64,000 nt of DNA from Streptomyces sp. NBC_00708. GTDB lineage: Bacteria > Actinomycetota > Actinomycetes > Streptomycetales > Streptomycetaceae. Location: positions 4,278,001-4,342,000 of the forward strand of contig CP108997.1 of assembly GCA_036226585.1 (NCBI GenBank). The letters run 5' to 3'. The position numbers and the translations under genes were made by a program. Below the pieces are notes generated by a model. The model did not search any database. It worked only from the letters and a program-made list of their open reading frames with translations, and was not told the DNA's origin. This document shows, piece after piece, positions 16,392 to 26,044 of the stretch. Each line of letters opens with the position of its first letter. Within the stretch, counting starts at the first letter, position 1.

Positions 16392-16675
16392 TGAGCGAGA
16401 AGACTGTGACTGAGACCAAGACCGAGCGCGGCTTCCGCAAGACCCGCGAGGGCCTCGTCGTCAGCGACAAGATGGACAAGACCGTCGTCGTCGCCGTCGA
16501 GGACCGCGTGAAGCACGCGCTGTACGGCAAGGTCATCCGCCGTACGAACAAGCTCAAGGCCCACGACGAGCAGAACGCCGCCGGCGTCGGCGACCGCGTC
16601 CTCCTGATGGAGACCCGGCCGCTGTCCGCCACGAAGCGGTGGCGCATCGTCGAGATCCTCGAGAAGGCCAAGTAA
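16391..16675 (+). CDS. rpsQ: 30S ribosomal protein S17
   Basis: A 94-residue S17 with [20 protein letters not shown] and [19 protein letters not shown]. It is the last gene of the S10 operon; a 101-base spacer with two strong hairpins separates it from rplN. Confidence 0.99.
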   Translation: MSEKTVTETKTERGFRKTREGLVVSDKMDKTVVVAVEDRVKHALYGKVIRRTNKLKAHDEQNAAGVGDRVLLMETRPLSATKRWRIVEILEKAK

Positions 16676-16677
16676 TT

Positions 16678-16748
16678 CCTGAGGGGACTTCCCCTCAGGT
16701 CAGTTCCGCCAGGCTCGGCAGGGGCTCCCGTTAACGGAGCCCCTGCCG
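16678..16748 (+). terminator. two consecutive hairpins between rpsQ and rplN
   Basis: The first is CCTGAGGGGA (16678-16687) with TCCCCTCAGG (16690-16699), a perfect inverted repeat. The second is CGGCAGGGGCTCC (16716-16728) with GGAGCCCCTGCCG (16736-16748), a perfect 13-bp stem around CGTTAAC. Neither has a long T run. They mark the S10/spc operon boundary and may terminate or attenuate transcription, or stabilise RNA ends. Confidence 0.75.
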
Positions 16749-16776
16749 GGAACCGGCAGACGATCAGGAGATAGAC

Positions 16777-17145
16777 GTGATCCAGCAGGAGTCGCGACTG
16801 CGTGTCGCCGACAACACGGGTGCGAAGGAAATTCTCACCATCCGTGTTCTCGGTGGCTCGGGTCGCCGCTACGCGGGCATCGGTGACGTCATCGTCGCCA
16901 CCGTCAAGGACGCGATCCCCGGTGGCAACGTGAAGAAGGGTGACGTCGTCAAGGCGGTCATCGTTCGCACCGTCAAGGAGCGTCGTCGCCAGGATGGCTC
17001 GTACATCCGCTTCGACGAGAACGCCGCCGTCATTCTGAAGAACGACGGCGACCCCCGCGGCACCCGTATCTTCGGCCCGGTGGGCCGTGAGCTGCGCGAG
17101 AAGAAGTTCATGAAGATCATCTCGCTCGCGCCGGAGGTGCTGTAA
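16777..17145 (+). CDS. rplN: 50S ribosomal protein L14
   Basis: A 122-residue L14 starting at GTG ([20 protein letters not shown]). The core [20 protein letters not shown] and the C-terminal [20 protein letters not shown] are typical. Upstream CAGGAGATAGAC provides the ribosome binding site. It is the first gene of the spc operon and follows the double hairpin. Confidence 0.99.
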   Translation: MIQQESRLRVADNTGAKEILTIRVLGGSGRRYAGIGDVIVATVKDAIPGGNVKKGDVVKAVIVRTVKERRRQDGSYIRFDENAAVILKNDGDPRGTRIFGPVGRELREKKFMKIISLAPEVL

Positions 17146-17147
17146 GC

Positions 17148-17471
17148 ATGAAGATCAAGAAGGGCGACCTGGTTCAGGTCATCACCGGTAAGGACAAGGG
17201 CAAGCAGGGCAAGGTCATCGTTGCCTACCCCGCTCAGGACCGCGTCCTCGTCGAGGGTGTCAACCGGGTCAAGAAGCACACCAAGGCCGGCCAGACCGCT
17301 CGCGGTTCGCAGACCGGTGGCATTGTGACGACCGAGGCCCCGATCCACGTCAGCAACGTGCAGCTGGTTGTTGAGAAGGACGGCAACAAGGTCGTTACTC
17401 GCGTCGGCTACCGCTTTGACGACGAGGGCAACAAGATCCGTGTTGCCAAGCGCACCGGTGAGGACATCTGA
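17148..17471 (+). CDS. rplX: 50S ribosomal protein L24
   Basis: A 107-residue L24 with the KOW motif [20 protein letters not shown] near the N-terminus. It initiates 50S assembly. It begins 2 bases after the rplN stop and overlaps rplE by one base. Confidence 0.99.
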   Translation: MKIKKGDLVQVITGKDKGKQGKVIVAYPAQDRVLVEGVNRVKKHTKAGQTARGSQTGGIVTTEAPIHVSNVQLVVEKDGNKVVTRVGYRFDDEGNKIRVAKRTGEDI

Positions 17472-18028
17472 TGACTACCACCACCGCGCCGCGTCTCAAG
17501 ACGCGCTACCGCGAGGAAATCGCCGGCAAGCTGCGTGAGGAGTTCTCCTACGAGAACGTCATGCAGATTCCCGGTCTGGTCAAGATCGTGGTCAACATGG
17601 GTGTGGGCGACGCCGCCCGCGACTCCAAGCTGATCGACGGGGCCGTCAAGGACCTCACCACGATCACCGGTCAGAAGCCGGCCGTCACCAAGGCCCGCAA
17701 GTCGATCGCGCAGTTCAAGCTGCGCGAGGGGCAGCCGATCGGCTGCCACGTCACCCTCCGCGGTGACCGCATGTGGGAGTTCCTGGACCGTACGCTGTCG
17801 CTCGCGCTGCCGCGTATCCGTGACTTCCGCGGCCTGTCGCCCAAGCAGTTCGACGGCCGTGGCAACTACACCTTCGGTCTCACGGAGCAGGTCATGTTCC
17901 ACGAGATCGACCAGGACAAGATCGACCGGGTCCGGGGCATGGACATCACCGTGGTCACCACGGCGACCAATGACGACGAGGGTCGTGCCCTCCTTCGTCA
18001 CCTCGGCTTCCCGTTCAAGGAGAACTGA
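17471..18028 (+). CDS. rplE: 50S ribosomal protein L5
   Basis: A 185-residue L5 with [35 protein letters not shown] and [20 protein letters not shown]. It binds 5S rRNA with L18. The start shares a base with the rplX stop (TGATG). Confidence 0.99.
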   Translation: MTTTTAPRLKTRYREEIAGKLREEFSYENVMQIPGLVKIVVNMGVGDAARDSKLIDGAVKDLTTITGQKPAVTKARKSIAQFKLREGQPIGCHVTLRGDRMWEFLDRTLSLALPRIRDFRGLSPKQFDGRGNYTFGLTEQVMFHEIDQDKIDRVRGMDITVVTTATNDDEGRALLRHLGFPFKEN

Positions 18029-18030
18029 CC

Positions 18031-18216
18031 GTGGCGAAGAAGGCTCTGATCGCTAAGGCCGCCCGCAAGCCGAAGTTCGGCGTCCGGGGTTACACCCGGT
18101 GCCAGCGCTGCGGCCGGCCCCACTCCGTCTACCGCAAGTTCGGCCTGTGCCGCGTGTGCCTTCGTGAGATGGCTCACCGTGGCGAGCTGCCGGGCGTGAC
18201 CAAGAGCTCCTGGTAA
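18031..18216 (+). CDS. rpsN: 30S ribosomal protein S14, zinc-ribbon type (type Z)
   Basis: A 61-residue short S14 starting at GTG. The zinc ribbon is complete (CQRC then CRVC, spaced by [12 protein letters not shown]). Streptomyces also encode zinc-free S14 copies elsewhere that replace this form under zinc limitation, so this gene is the zinc-replete version (rpsZ in some annotations). Confidence 0.98.
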   Translation: MAKKALIAKAARKPKFGVRGYTRCQRCGRPHSVYRKFGLCRVCLREMAHRGELPGVTKSSW

Positions 18217-18440
18217 TTCTCCTTCGCCCTTTGGGCGTTGGGAATCACCGGAGACTCTCGGTAAGCATCTGGTCGGCAGGAGCCCGGCCCCGCATGCCGT
18301 AGGCTTGCAGGGTTGGGCGCCTGCCGCCCATGACCGACTTACTACGCCGTAGGTCCCCGCACCGCACCCGTCCCGCCTCTGAGCGGGGAGAGGGATGGCG
18401 CATACAGGAAACCCCGGCGAGAGAGGCCGAAGGCCAACTC

Positions 18441-18839
18441 ATGACCATGACTGATCCCATCGCAGACATGCTCACGCGTCTGCGCAACGCGAACTCGGCG
18501 TATCACGACGACGTCACGATGCCGCACAGCAAGATCAAGTCGCACATCGCGGAGATCCTCCAGCAGGAGGGCTTCATCACCGGCTGGAAGGTCGAGGACG
18601 CCGAGGTCGGCAAGAACCTCGTCCTCGAGCTGAAGTTCGGCCCGAACCGCGAGCGCTCGATCGCCGGCATCAAGCGAATCTCGAAGCCGGGTCTGCGTGT
18701 CTACGCAAAGTCCACCAACCTGCCGAAGGTCCTCGGCGGCCTGGGCGTGGCGATCATCTCCACGTCCCACGGTCTCCTGACCGGCCAGCAGGCCAGCAAG
18801 AAGGGCGTAGGTGGGGAAGTCCTCGCCTACGTCTGGTAG
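18441..18839 (+). CDS. rpsH: 30S ribosomal protein S8
   Basis: A 132-residue S8, with ATG at 18441 ([20 protein letters not shown]). The C-terminal [20 protein letters not shown] is diagnostic. The 224 bases upstream of it contain no gene and no clear terminator; that is an unusually long gap in this operon and may hold a promoter or regulatory leader. In E. coli S8 represses the spc operon at rplE, which has not been shown here. Confidence 0.99.
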   Translation: MTMTDPIADMLTRLRNANSAYHDDVTMPHSKIKSHIAEILQQEGFITGWKVEDAEVGKNLVLELKFGPNRERSIAGIKRISKPGLRVYAKSTNLPKVLGGLGVAIISTSHGLLTGQQASKKGVGGEVLAYVW

Positions 18840-18860
18840 TCGGGAACGGAGGAATAGCTC

Positions 18861-19400
18861 ATGTCGCGAATCGGCAAGCTCCCCATCCAGGTTCCCGCCG
18901 GTGTGGACGTCACCATCGATGGCCGCACGGTCAACGTGAAGGGCCCCAAGGGCACCCTCACGCACACCGTCGCGTCGCCGATCGAGGTCACCAAGGGTGA
19001 GGACGGCGTCCTGAACGTCGTCCGCCCGAACGACGAGCGTCAGAACAAGGCCCTTCACGGCCTGTCCCGCACGCTGGTGGCGAACATGATCACCGGTGTG
19101 ACCCAGGGATACATCAAGGCGCTCGAGATCAGTGGTGTCGGTTACCGCGTCCAGGCGAAGGGCTCCAACCTGGAGTTCGCCCTGGGCTACAGCCACCCGA
19201 TCGTGATCGAGGCCCCGGAGGGCATCACCTTCAAGGTGGAGACCCCCACGAAGTTCACCGTCGAGGGCATCGACAAGCAGAAGGTCGGCGAGACCGCGGC
19301 CAAGATCCGCAAGCTGCGGAAGCCTGACCCGTACAAGGCCAAGGGCGTCAAGTACGCCGGCGAGGTCATCCGCCGCAAGGTCGGAAAGGCTGGTAAGTAG
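18861..19400 (+). CDS. rplF: 50S ribosomal protein L6
   Basis: A 179-residue L6 with [20 protein letters not shown] and the C-terminal [38 protein letters not shown] precedes the ATG. It is 2 bases from rplR. Confidence 0.99.
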   Translation: MSRIGKLPIQVPAGVDVTIDGRTVNVKGPKGTLTHTVASPIEVTKGEDGVLNVVRPNDERQNKALHGLSRTLVANMITGVTQGYIKALEISGVGYRVQAKGSNLEFALGYSHPIVIEAPEGITFKVETPTKFTVEGIDKQKVGETAAKIRKLRKPDPYKAKGVKYAGEVIRRKVGKAGK

Positions 19401-19402
19401 CC

Positions 19403-19786
19403 ATGGCATACGGCGTGAAGATCGCCAAGGGCGACGCGTACAAGCGCGCGGCTCGCAAGCGGCGCCACATCCGCGTCCGCAAGCACATCTCCGGTTCGCC
19501 GGAGCGTCCGCGCCTGGTCGTGACCCGCTCCAACCGCCACATGGTCGCCCAGATCATCGACGACATCGCGGGCCACACGCTCGCGTCGGCGTCGACCCTG
19601 GACGTCTCCATCCGTGGTGGCGAGGGCGACAAGAGCAGCCAGGCCAAGCAGGTCGGCGCCCTGGTCGCCGAGCGTGCCAAGGCCGCAGGCGTCGAGGCCG
19701 TCGTGTTTGACCGCGGTGGTAACCAGTACGCCGGGCGGATTGCCGCTCTGGCTGACGCCGCCCGTGAAGCCGGGCTGAAGTTCTAG
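19403..19786 (+). CDS. rplR: 50S ribosomal protein L18
   Basis: A 127-residue L18 that binds 5S rRNA. It shows [20 protein letters not shown] and the C-terminal [20 protein letters not shown]. It lies between rplF and rpsE in the standard order. Confidence 0.99.
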   Translation: MAYGVKIAKGDAYKRAARKRRHIRVRKHISGSPERPRLVVTRSNRHMVAQIIDDIAGHTLASASTLDVSIRGGEGDKSSQAKQVGALVAERAKAAGVEAVVFDRGGNQYAGRIAALADAAREAGLKF

Positions 19787-19832
19787 CCCCGGTTCCTACG
19801 CACAGCGGACGTAACAGAGAGAGGTAAATCCA

Positions 19833-20438
19833 ATGGCTGGACCCCAGCGCCGCGGAAGCGGTGCCGGTGGCGGCGAGCGGCGGGACCGGAAGGGCCGTGA
19901 CGGCGGCGCTGCTGCCGCCGAGAAGACCGCGTACGTCGAGCGCGTCGTCGCGATCAACCGAGTCGCCAAGGTTGTGAAGGGTGGTCGTCGCTTCAGCTTC
20001 ACCGCGCTGGTCGTGGTGGGCGATGGTGACGGCACCGTCGGTGTCGGTTACGGCAAGGCCAAGGAAGTTCCCGCGGCCATCGCCAAGGGCGTGGAAGAGG
20101 CCAAGAAGAACTTCTTCAAGGTCCCGCGTATCCAGGGCACCATCCCTCACCCGATCCAGGGCGAGAAGGCTGCGGGCGTCGTCCTGCTCAAGCCGGCTTC
20201 CCCCGGTACCGGTGTGATCGCCGGTGGCCCGGTGCGCGCCGTTCTCGAGTGCGCCGGCGTTCACGACATCCTGTCGAAGTCGCTCGGGTCCTCGAACCCG
20301 ATCAACATCGTGCACGCGACCGTGGCGGCCCTCCAGGGCCTGCAGCGTCCCGAGGAGATCGCGGCCCGCCGCGGTCTGCCCCTCGAGGACGTCGCTCCCG
20401 CGGCTCTGCTTCGTGCGCGTGCGGGAGCGGGTGCGTAA
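19833..20438 (+). CDS. rpsE: 30S ribosomal protein S5
   Basis: A 201-residue S5, longer than the 166 of E. coli because of a Gly/Arg/Ala-rich N-terminus ([20 protein letters not shown]). The core has [20 protein letters not shown] and [20 protein letters not shown]. Streptomycin-dependence and spectinomycin-resistance mutations map to this protein in other bacteria. The stop overlaps rpmD by one base. Confidence 0.99.
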   Translation: MAGPQRRGSGAGGGERRDRKGRDGGAAAAEKTAYVERVVAINRVAKVVKGGRRFSFTALVVVGDGDGTVGVGYGKAKEVPAAIAKGVEEAKKNFFKVPRIQGTIPHPIQGEKAAGVVLLKPASPGTGVIAGGPVRAVLECAGVHDILSKSLGSSNPINIVHATVAALQGLQRPEEIAARRGLPLEDVAPAALLRARAGAGA

Positions 20439-20620
20439 TGGCTCGCCTCAAGATCACGCAGACGAAGTCGTACATCGGCAGCAAGCAGAACCACCGCGAC
20501 ACCCTGCGTTCGCTCGGGCTCAAGCGCCTGAACGACTCGGTTGTCAAGGAGGACCGCCCCGAGTTCCGCGGCATGGTGCACACCGTCCGCCACCTCGTGA
20601 CGGTTGAGGAGGTCGACTGA
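20438..20620 (+). CDS. rpmD: 50S ribosomal protein L30
   Basis: A 60-residue L30 beginning [20 protein letters not shown], with [15 protein letters not shown]. The ATG at 20438 shares a base with the rpsE stop (TAATG); it lies inside a longer open frame that runs through rpsE in another phase. Confidence 0.98.
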   Translation: MARLKITQTKSYIGSKQNHRDTLRSLGLKRLNDSVVKEDRPEFRGMVHTVRHLVTVEEVD

Positions 20621-20621
20621 C

Positions 20622-21077
20622 ATGGCGGAGAACAAGCCGCTGAAGGCGCATGACCTCCGGCCTGCCCCGGGTGCCAAGACCGCCAAGACCCGTGTGGGTC
20701 GTGGTGAGGCGTCCAAGGGTAAGACCGCTGGTCGTGGTACCAAGGGCACCAAGGCCCGTTACCAGGTTCCGGAGCGCTTCGAGGGTGGGCAGATGCCCCT
20801 CCACATGCGTCTCCCGAAGCTCAAGGGCTTCAAGAACCCGTTCCGCACGGAGTACCAGGTCGTGAACCTGGACAAGCTCGCGACGCTCTACCCCGAGGGT
20901 GGAGAGGTCACGGTGGCCGACCTGGTCGCCAAGGGTGCCGTGCGCAACAACCACCTCGTCAAGGTCCTCGGACAGGGCGAGATCTCCGTGGCGCTGCAGG
21001 TTTCGGTTGACGCCGTCTCCGGCTCCGCCAAGGAGAAGATCACCGCCGCCGGCGGTACCGTCACCGAGCTCGTCTGA
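20622..21077 (+). CDS. rplO: 50S ribosomal protein L15
   Basis: A 151-residue L15 from the ATG at 20622, one base after the rpmD stop, with GAGGAGG upstream. It shows [40 protein letters not shown] and [21 protein letters not shown] terminator-like hairpin follows before secY. Confidence 0.99.
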   Translation: MAENKPLKAHDLRPAPGAKTAKTRVGRGEASKGKTAGRGTKGTKARYQVPERFEGGQMPLHMRLPKLKGFKNPFRTEYQVVNLDKLATLYPEGGEVTVADLVAKGAVRNNHLVKVLGQGEISVALQVSVDAVSGSAKEKITAAGGTVTELV

Positions 21078-21112
21078 GACAACTCGGACGCTTAGGTGAC
21101 CTGAACATCCGA

Positions 21113-21145
21113 CCGGGGATGCCCTCTCAAATGGGGCATCCCCGG
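21113..21145 (+). terminator. hairpin between rplO and secY
   Basis: CCGGGGATGCCC (21113-21124) pairs perfectly with GGGCATCCCCGG (21134-21145) around a 9-base loop; TTGGTCGTTCCT follows. Placed 36 bases after rplO, it probably reduces read-through into secY, which then needs its own promoter in the remaining 150 bases. Confidence 0.8.
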
Positions 21146-21301
21146 TTGGTCGTTCCTAGGGGGGCATGTACGCCGGTAAGGTGGCGTCCGTTGCTGTGGT
21201 AACCCCTGGGCGCATGCGTCCGGGGCCCTTTGACTGTTACGTATCCGTCGATCCTCAAGACCGTCACCTCTACGCTCTGCGCGGGGGTCGCAGGAGGCAC
21301 C

Positions 21302-22621
21302 GTGCTCACCGGCTTCGCCCGGGCGTTCAAGACGCCCGACCTGCGCAAGAAGCTGCTCTTCACTCTCGGCATCATCGTGCTCTACCGGCTCGGGGCCCAC
21401 ATCCCGGTACCGGGCGTGAGCTACGAGAACGTCCAGACCTGTGTTGATCAGGCAAGTAAGGGCAACAACAGCCTCTTCGGCCTGGTGAACATGTTCAGCG
21501 GTGGTGCGCTGCTGCAGATCACGATCTTCGCGCTCGGCATCATGCCGTACATCACGGCCAGCATCATTCTTCAGCTGCTGACCGTGGTCATCCCCCGACT
21601 CGAGGCGCTCAAGAAGGAGGGGTCGTCCGGGCAGACCAAGATCACGCAGTACACGCGTTATCTGACGGTCGCGCTCGCGATCCTCCAGGGCACCGGCCTG
21701 GTGGCCACCGCCCGCAGCGGCGCCCTGTTCAGCGGCTGCCCGGTCGCCGACCAGATCGTCCCGAACCAGTCGATGTTCACGACGATCGTGATGGTCATCA
21801 CGATGACCGCCGGTACCGCCGCCGTCATGTGGCTCGGTGAGCTCATCACCGACCGCGGCATCGGCAACGGCATGTCGATCCTGATGTTCATCTCGATCGC
21901 CGCCAGCTTCCCGTCCGCCCTCTGGGCCATCAAGACCAGCGGCAAGCTCGCGGACGGCTGGATCGAGTTCTTCACCGTGATCCTGGTCGGCTTCGTGATG
22001 GTGGCGCTCGTCGTCTTCGTCGAGCAGGCCCAGCGCCGTATCCCGGTGCAGTACGCGAAGCGCATGATCGGCCGCCGTTCCTACGGCGGAACGTCCACGT
22101 ACATCCCGCTCAAGGTGAACCAGGCGGGTGTGATTCCCGTCATCTTCGCTTCTTCGCTGCTCTACATCCCGGCCCTCATCGTCCAGTTCTCCAACTCCAA
22201 GGCGGACTGGGCGATCTGGATCCAGGACAACCTGACCAAGGGCACGCACCCGTACTACATGACCGCCTACTTCCTGTTGATCGTCTTCTTCGCCTTCTTC
22301 TATGTGGCGATTTCGTTCAACCCCGAGGAAGTCGCCGACAACATGAAGAAGTATGGTGGCTTCATCCCGGGTATCCGGGCTGGTCGACCTACTGCCGAGT
22401 ACCTGAGCTACGTGCTCAACAGGATCACTTGGCCGGGCTCGCTGTACCTGGGTCTGATCGCTCTGGTGCCGACGATGGCGTTGGCAGGCTTCGGTGGCGC
22501 TAACCAGAACTTCCCGTTCGGCGGGACGAGCATCCTCATCATCGTGGGTGTGGGTCTGGAGACCGTGAAGCAGATCGAGAGTCAGCTCCAGCAGCGCAAT
22601 TACGAAGGGTTCCTCCGCTGA
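21302..22621 (+). CDS. secY: preprotein translocase subunit SecY
   Basis: A 439-residue SecY with ten hydrophobic membrane segments. I chose the GTG at 21302 ([20 protein letters not shown]), with GGAGG 5 bases upstream; the frame opens at 21230 without such a site. Conserved blocks include [38 protein letters not shown] and [20 protein letters not shown]. It forms the SecYEG channel. Its stop overlaps adk (TGATG). Confidence 0.98.
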   Translation: MLTGFARAFKTPDLRKKLLFTLGIIVLYRLGAHIPVPGVSYENVQTCVDQASKGNNSLFGLVNMFSGGALLQITIFALGIMPYITASIILQLLTVVIPRLEALKKEGSSGQTKITQYTRYLTVALAILQGTGLVATARSGALFSGCPVADQIVPNQSMFTTIVMVITMTAGTAAVMWLGELITDRGIGNGMSILMFISIAASFPSALWAIKTSGKLADGWIEFFTVILVGFVMVALVVFVEQAQRRIPVQYAKRMIGRRSYGGTSTYIPLKVNQAGVIPVIFASSLLYIPALIVQFSNSKADWAIWIQDNLTKGTHPYYMTAYFLLIVFFAFFYVAISFNPEEVADNMKKYGGFIPGIRAGRPTAEYLSYVLNRITWPGSLYLGLIALVPTMALAGFGGANQNFPFGGTSILIIVGVGLETVKQIESQLQQRNYEGFLR

Positions 22622-23280
22622 TGCGAATCGTCCTCGTCGGCCCGCCGGGTGCCGGCAAGGGAACGCAGGCCGCGTACCTTGCCAAGAACCTGTCGATTCC
22701 GCACATCTCCACGGGCGACCTCTTCCGCGCCAACATCAGCCAGGGCACCGACCTTGGCAAGCAGGCCCGCGCCTACATGGACGCGGGGCAGCTGGTGCCG
22801 GACGAGGTGACGAACGGGATGGCCAAGGACCGCATGTCCCAGCCGGACGCGGTCGACGGCTTCCTGCTCGACGGCTTCCCGCGCAACGTGGGCCAGGCCG
22901 AAGCCCTGGACGTGATGCTCAAGGACGAGGGCGTGAAGCTGGACGCCGTGCTCGACCTGGAGGTCCCCGAGGACGAGGTCGTGAAGCGGATCGCGGGTCG
23001 CCGCATCTGCCGCAACGACAGCGCGCACGTCTTCCACGTCACGTACAACGCGCCGAAGACCGAGGGCGTCTGCGACACCTGCGGCGGCGAGCTGTACCAG
23101 CGGGACGACGACACCGAGGAGACGGTGCGTACGCGGCTGGAGGTCTACCACACGCAGACCGAGCCGATCATCGATTACTACCGCGCGCAGGACCTGGTGG
23201 TCACCATCTCCGCGCTCGGCAAGGTCACCGACGTGACCGACCGGGCCATGGAGGCGCTGAAGAAGCCCGCGAAGGGCTGA
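22621..23280 (+). CDS. adk: adenylate kinase
   Basis: A 219-residue long-form adenylate kinase (ATP + AMP to 2 ADP). The P-loop is [10 protein letters not shown] (residues 7-16), and the AMP site is [12 protein letters not shown]. The LID carries a zinc-type cluster: CRND in place of CxxC, then CDTC, that is a C-x2-D plus C-x2-C set. Asp as a ligand is known in some Gram-positive enzymes. It overlaps secY by one base, the usual secY-adk coupling. Confidence 0.99.
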   Translation: MRIVLVGPPGAGKGTQAAYLAKNLSIPHISTGDLFRANISQGTDLGKQARAYMDAGQLVPDEVTNGMAKDRMSQPDAVDGFLLDGFPRNVGQAEALDVMLKDEGVKLDAVLDLEVPEDEVVKRIAGRRICRNDSAHVFHVTYNAPKTEGVCDTCGGELYQRDDDTEETVRTRLEVYHTQTEPIIDYYRAQDLVVTISALGKVTDVTDRAMEALKKPAKG

Positions 23281-23315
23281 GCGCTCCCCACCCCGTAGTA
23301 CGCGCAGTACAAGCC

Positions 23316-23343
23316 GGCCGCGGCGTCCTCGGACGCCGCGGCC
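23316..23343 (+). terminator. hairpin between adk and map
   Basis: GGCCGCGGCGTCC (23316-23328) and GGACGCCGCGGCC (23331-23343) form a perfect 13-bp stem with a minimal loop. There is no T tail. It is likely a terminator or RNA 3'-end stabiliser after secY-adk. Confidence 0.75.
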
Positions 23344-23425
23344 GACTGCTTGCCGCCGCGTATCGTGGAATACCGCGTACCCGTCACCGTCCCTCCTCAC
23401 CGTCCTACCGGAAAGGCGCCGCAGC

Positions 23426-24262
23426 ATGGTGCAGATCAAGACCCCCGAGCAGATCGCGAAGATGCGCGAGGCGGGGCTGGTGGTCGCTGCCATCCACGCG
23501 GCCACCCGTGAGGCGGCGGTGCCCGGCGCCACCACCCGGGACCTGGACCAGGTCGCCCGCAAGGTGATCGCGGACCACGGCGCGAAGTCGAACTTCCTCG
23601 GGTACGGCGGCTTCCCCGCGACCATCTGCACCTCGGTCAACGAGGTCGTCGTCCACGGCATCCCGGACGAGAAGACCGTCCTCAAGGACGGCGACATCAT
23701 CTCCATCGACGCCGGCGCGATCGTCGACGGCTGGCACGGCGACGCCGCGTACACCGCCTTCGTCGGTACGGGGCACGCTCCGGAGCTGGTCGAGCTGTCC
23801 CGGGTGACCGAGGAGTCGATGTGGGCCGGCATCGCGGCGATGAAGGTGAACAACCGCCTCGTCGACATCTCCAAGGCGATCGAGTCCTACATCCGCCGCC
23901 AGCCCCGCCCCGCCACCGGCAAGTACGGGATCATCGAGGACTACGGCGGGCACGGCATCGGCACCGAGATGCACATGGACCCGCATCTGCTGAACTACGT
24001 CTCCCGCAAGCGCGGCAAGGGCATCAAGCTGGTCCCGGGCGTCTGCCTGGCCATCGAGCCCATGGTCTCGCTGGGCACCCCGCACACCGAGGTGCTGGAG
24101 GACGAGTGGACCGTCATCACCACGGACGGCACCTGGTCCTCGCACTGGGAGCACTCCATCGCCCTCACGGAGCAGGGGCCGCTGGTCCTCACCGCCCCGG
24201 ACTGCGGCCGTGAGCGCCTGGCGGCGTACGGGGTCGAGGCGGCGCCCGACCCCCTGGGCTGA
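23426..24262 (+). CDS. map: methionine aminopeptidase, type I
   Basis: A 278-residue enzyme that removes the initiator Met from nascent proteins. Metal ligands appear in the expected order: SIDAGAIVDGWHGDAAYTAF (two Asp), YGGHGIGTEMH (His), LAIEPMV (Glu) and HWEHSIALTEQGP (Glu in the C-terminal block). Streptomyces usually carry more than one map gene; this one is in the spc operon context. The ATG at 23426 follows CCGGAAAGGCGCCGC. Confidence 0.97.
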   Translation: MVQIKTPEQIAKMREAGLVVAAIHAATREAAVPGATTRDLDQVARKVIADHGAKSNFLGYGGFPATICTSVNEVVVHGIPDEKTVLKDGDIISIDAGAIVDGWHGDAAYTAFVGTGHAPELVELSRVTEESMWAGIAAMKVNNRLVDISKAIESYIRRQPRPATGKYGIIEDYGGHGIGTEMHMDPHLLNYVSRKRGKGIKLVPGVCLAIEPMVSLGTPHTEVLEDEWTVITTDGTWSSHWEHSIALTEQGPLVLTAPDCGRERLAAYGVEAAPDPLG

Positions 24263-24272
24263 TCCGTTCGCT

Positions 24273-24296
24273 CCGGGAGGTCTAAGGATCTCCCGG
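24273..24296 (+). terminator. hairpin downstream of map
   Basis: CCGGGAG (24273-24279) and CTCCCGG (24290-24296) with a 10-base loop, 11 bases past the map stop. It is a weak terminator candidate. A -10-like TAGACT at about 24339 downstream may serve infA, but no -35 at normal spacing was found. Confidence 0.55.
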
Positions 24297-24426
24297 GGTG
24301 GGCAAACTTGACGGATTCGCCTTTGGGAGTCCGCTGACGTAGACTGACTCGTCGGCTCTCGTGCATCCGTGTGTCCGCATACGGCGAACGAAAGTCGATC
24401 AAGGTAGCCGATTCGAAGGGCGAAGC

Positions 24427-24648
24427 GTGGCCAAGAAGCAAGGTGCCATCGAAATTGAGGGCACCGTGATCGAGTCCCTCCCGAACGCCATGTTCAAGGT
24501 GGAACTTCAGAACGGTCACAAGGTCCTCGCGCACATCAGCGGCAAGATGCGTATGCACTACATCCGCATCCTCCCGGATGACCGGGTCGTCGTGGAGCTG
24601 TCTCCGTACGACCTGACGCGTGGCCGGATCGTCTACCGCTACAAGTAG
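24427..24648 (+). CDS. infA: translation initiation factor IF-1
   Basis: A 73-residue S1/OB-fold protein starting at GTG 24427 ([20 protein letters not shown] after the start). Typical blocks are [20 protein letters not shown] and the C-terminal [16 protein letters not shown]. The frame opens upstream at 24361, but that part is not IF-1-like; GAAGGGCGAAGC lies before the GTG. It occupies the 30S A site during initiation. Confidence 0.98.
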   Translation: MAKKQGAIEIEGTVIESLPNAMFKVELQNGHKVLAHISGKMRMHYIRILPDDRVVVELSPYDLTRGRIVYRYK

Positions 24649-24707
24649 ATCTTGCCGCCGCCCGCCTCGGCGCGGTGTTGGCACTGACCCGGAGAACCTG
24701 ACATCCC

Positions 24708-24821
24708 ATGAAGGTCAAGCCGAGCGTCAAGAAGATCTGCGACAAGTGCAAGGTGATCCGCCGTCACGGCCGGGTCATGGTCATCTGCGACAACCTGCGC
24801 CACAAGCAGCGCCAGGGCTGA
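24708..24821 (+). CDS. rpmJ: 50S ribosomal protein L36, zinc-binding form
   Basis: A 37-residue protein beginning [20 protein letters not shown] and ending NLRHKQRQG. Three Cys and one His (CDKC, ICDN, RH) form the zinc site of the C+ L36 type. The ATG at 24708 follows GGAGAACCTGACATCCC. Streptomyces often have a second, zinc-free L36 elsewhere. Confidence 0.98.
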   Translation: MKVKPSVKKICDKCKVIRRHGRVMVICDNLRHKQRQG

Positions 24822-24940
24822 CGCACGACCCCCTGCATCTCGCAGTTCTTCGCGCGACGCACGTAACACGTACATACGCAGAGCCCGTCCAAGCCACGGC
24901 TGACGACACCTCCGGCGGGGGCCGGGGACCCGGACGTACC

Positions 24941-24959
24941 ACCTCTCCCAGCGAGAGGT
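24941..24959 (+). terminator. small hairpin in the rpmJ-rpsM spacer
   Basis: ACCTCTC (24941-24947) pairs with GAGAGGT (24953-24959) around CCAGC. It lies in the 194-base spacer before rpsM, which has no gene. It could be an attenuator or leader structure; there is no T tail. Confidence 0.4.
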
Positions 24960-25015
24960 CGGCGGTCGGGAGTGGCACTGCGGAAGACCCCCGACTTAAC
25001 AACTGGAGCCATTGA

Positions 25016-25396
25016 ATGGCACGCGTTTCAGGTGTTGACATCCCGCGCGAAAAGCGCGTGGAGGTTGCCCTCACCTACGTCTTCGGTATCGGGCGCACCC
25101 GGTCCAAGGAGATCCTCGCCACCACCGGCGTGAACCCGAACACCCGCGTTCGTGACCTGGCCGAAGAGGACCTGGTCAAGATCCGCGAGTACGTGGACGC
25201 CAACCTCCGCACCGAGGGTGACCTCCGCCGCGAGATCCAGGCCGACATCCGCCGCAAGGTCGAGATCGGCTGCTACCAGGGTCTCCGTCACCGCCGCGGG
25301 CTGCCGGTCCACGGCCAGCGCACCAGCACCAACGCCCGTACCCGCAAGGGTCCGCGTCGCGCGATCGCCGGCAAGAAGAAGCCGGGCAAGAAGTAG
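25016..25396 (+). CDS. rpsM: 30S ribosomal protein S13
   Basis: A 126-residue S13 with [40 protein letters not shown] and the basic tail [13 protein letters not shown] that reaches the P-site tRNA. It is the first gene of the alpha operon. CTGGAGCCATTGA precedes the ATG. Confidence 0.99.
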   Translation: MARVSGVDIPREKRVEVALTYVFGIGRTRSKEILATTGVNPNTRVRDLAEEDLVKIREYVDANLRTEGDLRREIQADIRRKVEIGCYQGLRHRRGLPVHGQRTSTNARTRKGPRRAIAGKKKPGKK

Positions 25397-25501
25397 TCCT
25401 CAGCGGACGCACTGCGAGCGACCGGAATCCCGGGGCTCCGCAGCAACCAGCGGTCTTCGCTGTAGGACCGATCACCTCCCCTCTCCATCTGGAGTCAAGA
25501 C

Positions 25502-25906
25502 ATGCCCCCCAAGGGTCGTCAGGGCGCAGCCAAGAAGGTGCGTCGCAAGGAAAAGAAGAACGTCGCTCACGGCCACGCGCACATCAAGAGCACGTTCAAC
25601 AACACGATCGTCTCGATCACGGACCCCTCGGGCAACGTGATCTCCTGGGCCTCCGCCGGCCACGTCGGCTTCAAGGGCTCGCGCAAGTCCACCCCCTTCG
25701 CCGCGCAGATGGCCGCCGAGTCGGCCGCCCGCCGCGCGCAGGAGCACGGCATGCGCAAGGTCGACGTCTTCGTGAAGGGTCCGGGCTCCGGCCGCGAGAC
25801 CGCGATCCGCTCCCTCCAGGCCACGGGCCTCGAGGTCGGTTCGATCCAGGACGTCACCCCGACGCCGCACAACGGCTGCCGTCCGCCGAAGCGTCGCCGC
25901 GTCTGA
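25502..25906 (+). CDS. rpsK: 30S ribosomal protein S11
   Basis: A 134-residue S11 with [40 protein letters not shown] and the C-terminal [16 protein letters not shown]. It lies 105 bases after rpsM. rpsD, which follows rpsK in E. coli, is not present here; the next gene is rpoA. Confidence 0.99.
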   Translation: MPPKGRQGAAKKVRRKEKKNVAHGHAHIKSTFNNTIVSITDPSGNVISWASAGHVGFKGSRKSTPFAAQMAAESAARRAQEHGMRKVDVFVKGPGSGRETAIRSLQATGLEVGSIQDVTPTPHNGCRPPKRRRV

Positions 25907-25950
25907 TCCGTCACGGCCGGTGACGGCCGTGCGTCAGTAGCGCCGGGTCC

Positions 25951-25982
25951 GGGCGGTACACCTCTTCGGAGGCGTACCGCCC
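25951..25982 (+). terminator. strong UUCG-capped hairpin between rpsK and rpoA
   Basis: GGGCGGTAC (25951-25959) and GTACCGCCC (25974-25982) enclose CCTC-TTCG-GAGG (25961-25972), giving a 13-bp stem with one A/C mismatch and a TTCG tetraloop. A smaller hairpin, CACGGCC/GGCCGTG (25912-25931), precedes it. The sequence CCTTGTTAC follows. It probably causes partial termination between rpsK and rpoA. Confidence 0.75.
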
Positions 25983-26044
25983 GTACCCTTGTTACATCTG
26001 TCGGGCATCAAATAGTGGGTGCCCACGACTGAAGGATTCACATC

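Noticed and set aside
24309..24344. TTGACG and TAGACT upstream of infA as a promoter
   Set aside because: The spacing is about 24 bases, too long for a normal vegetative promoter; only the -10-like part is plausible.
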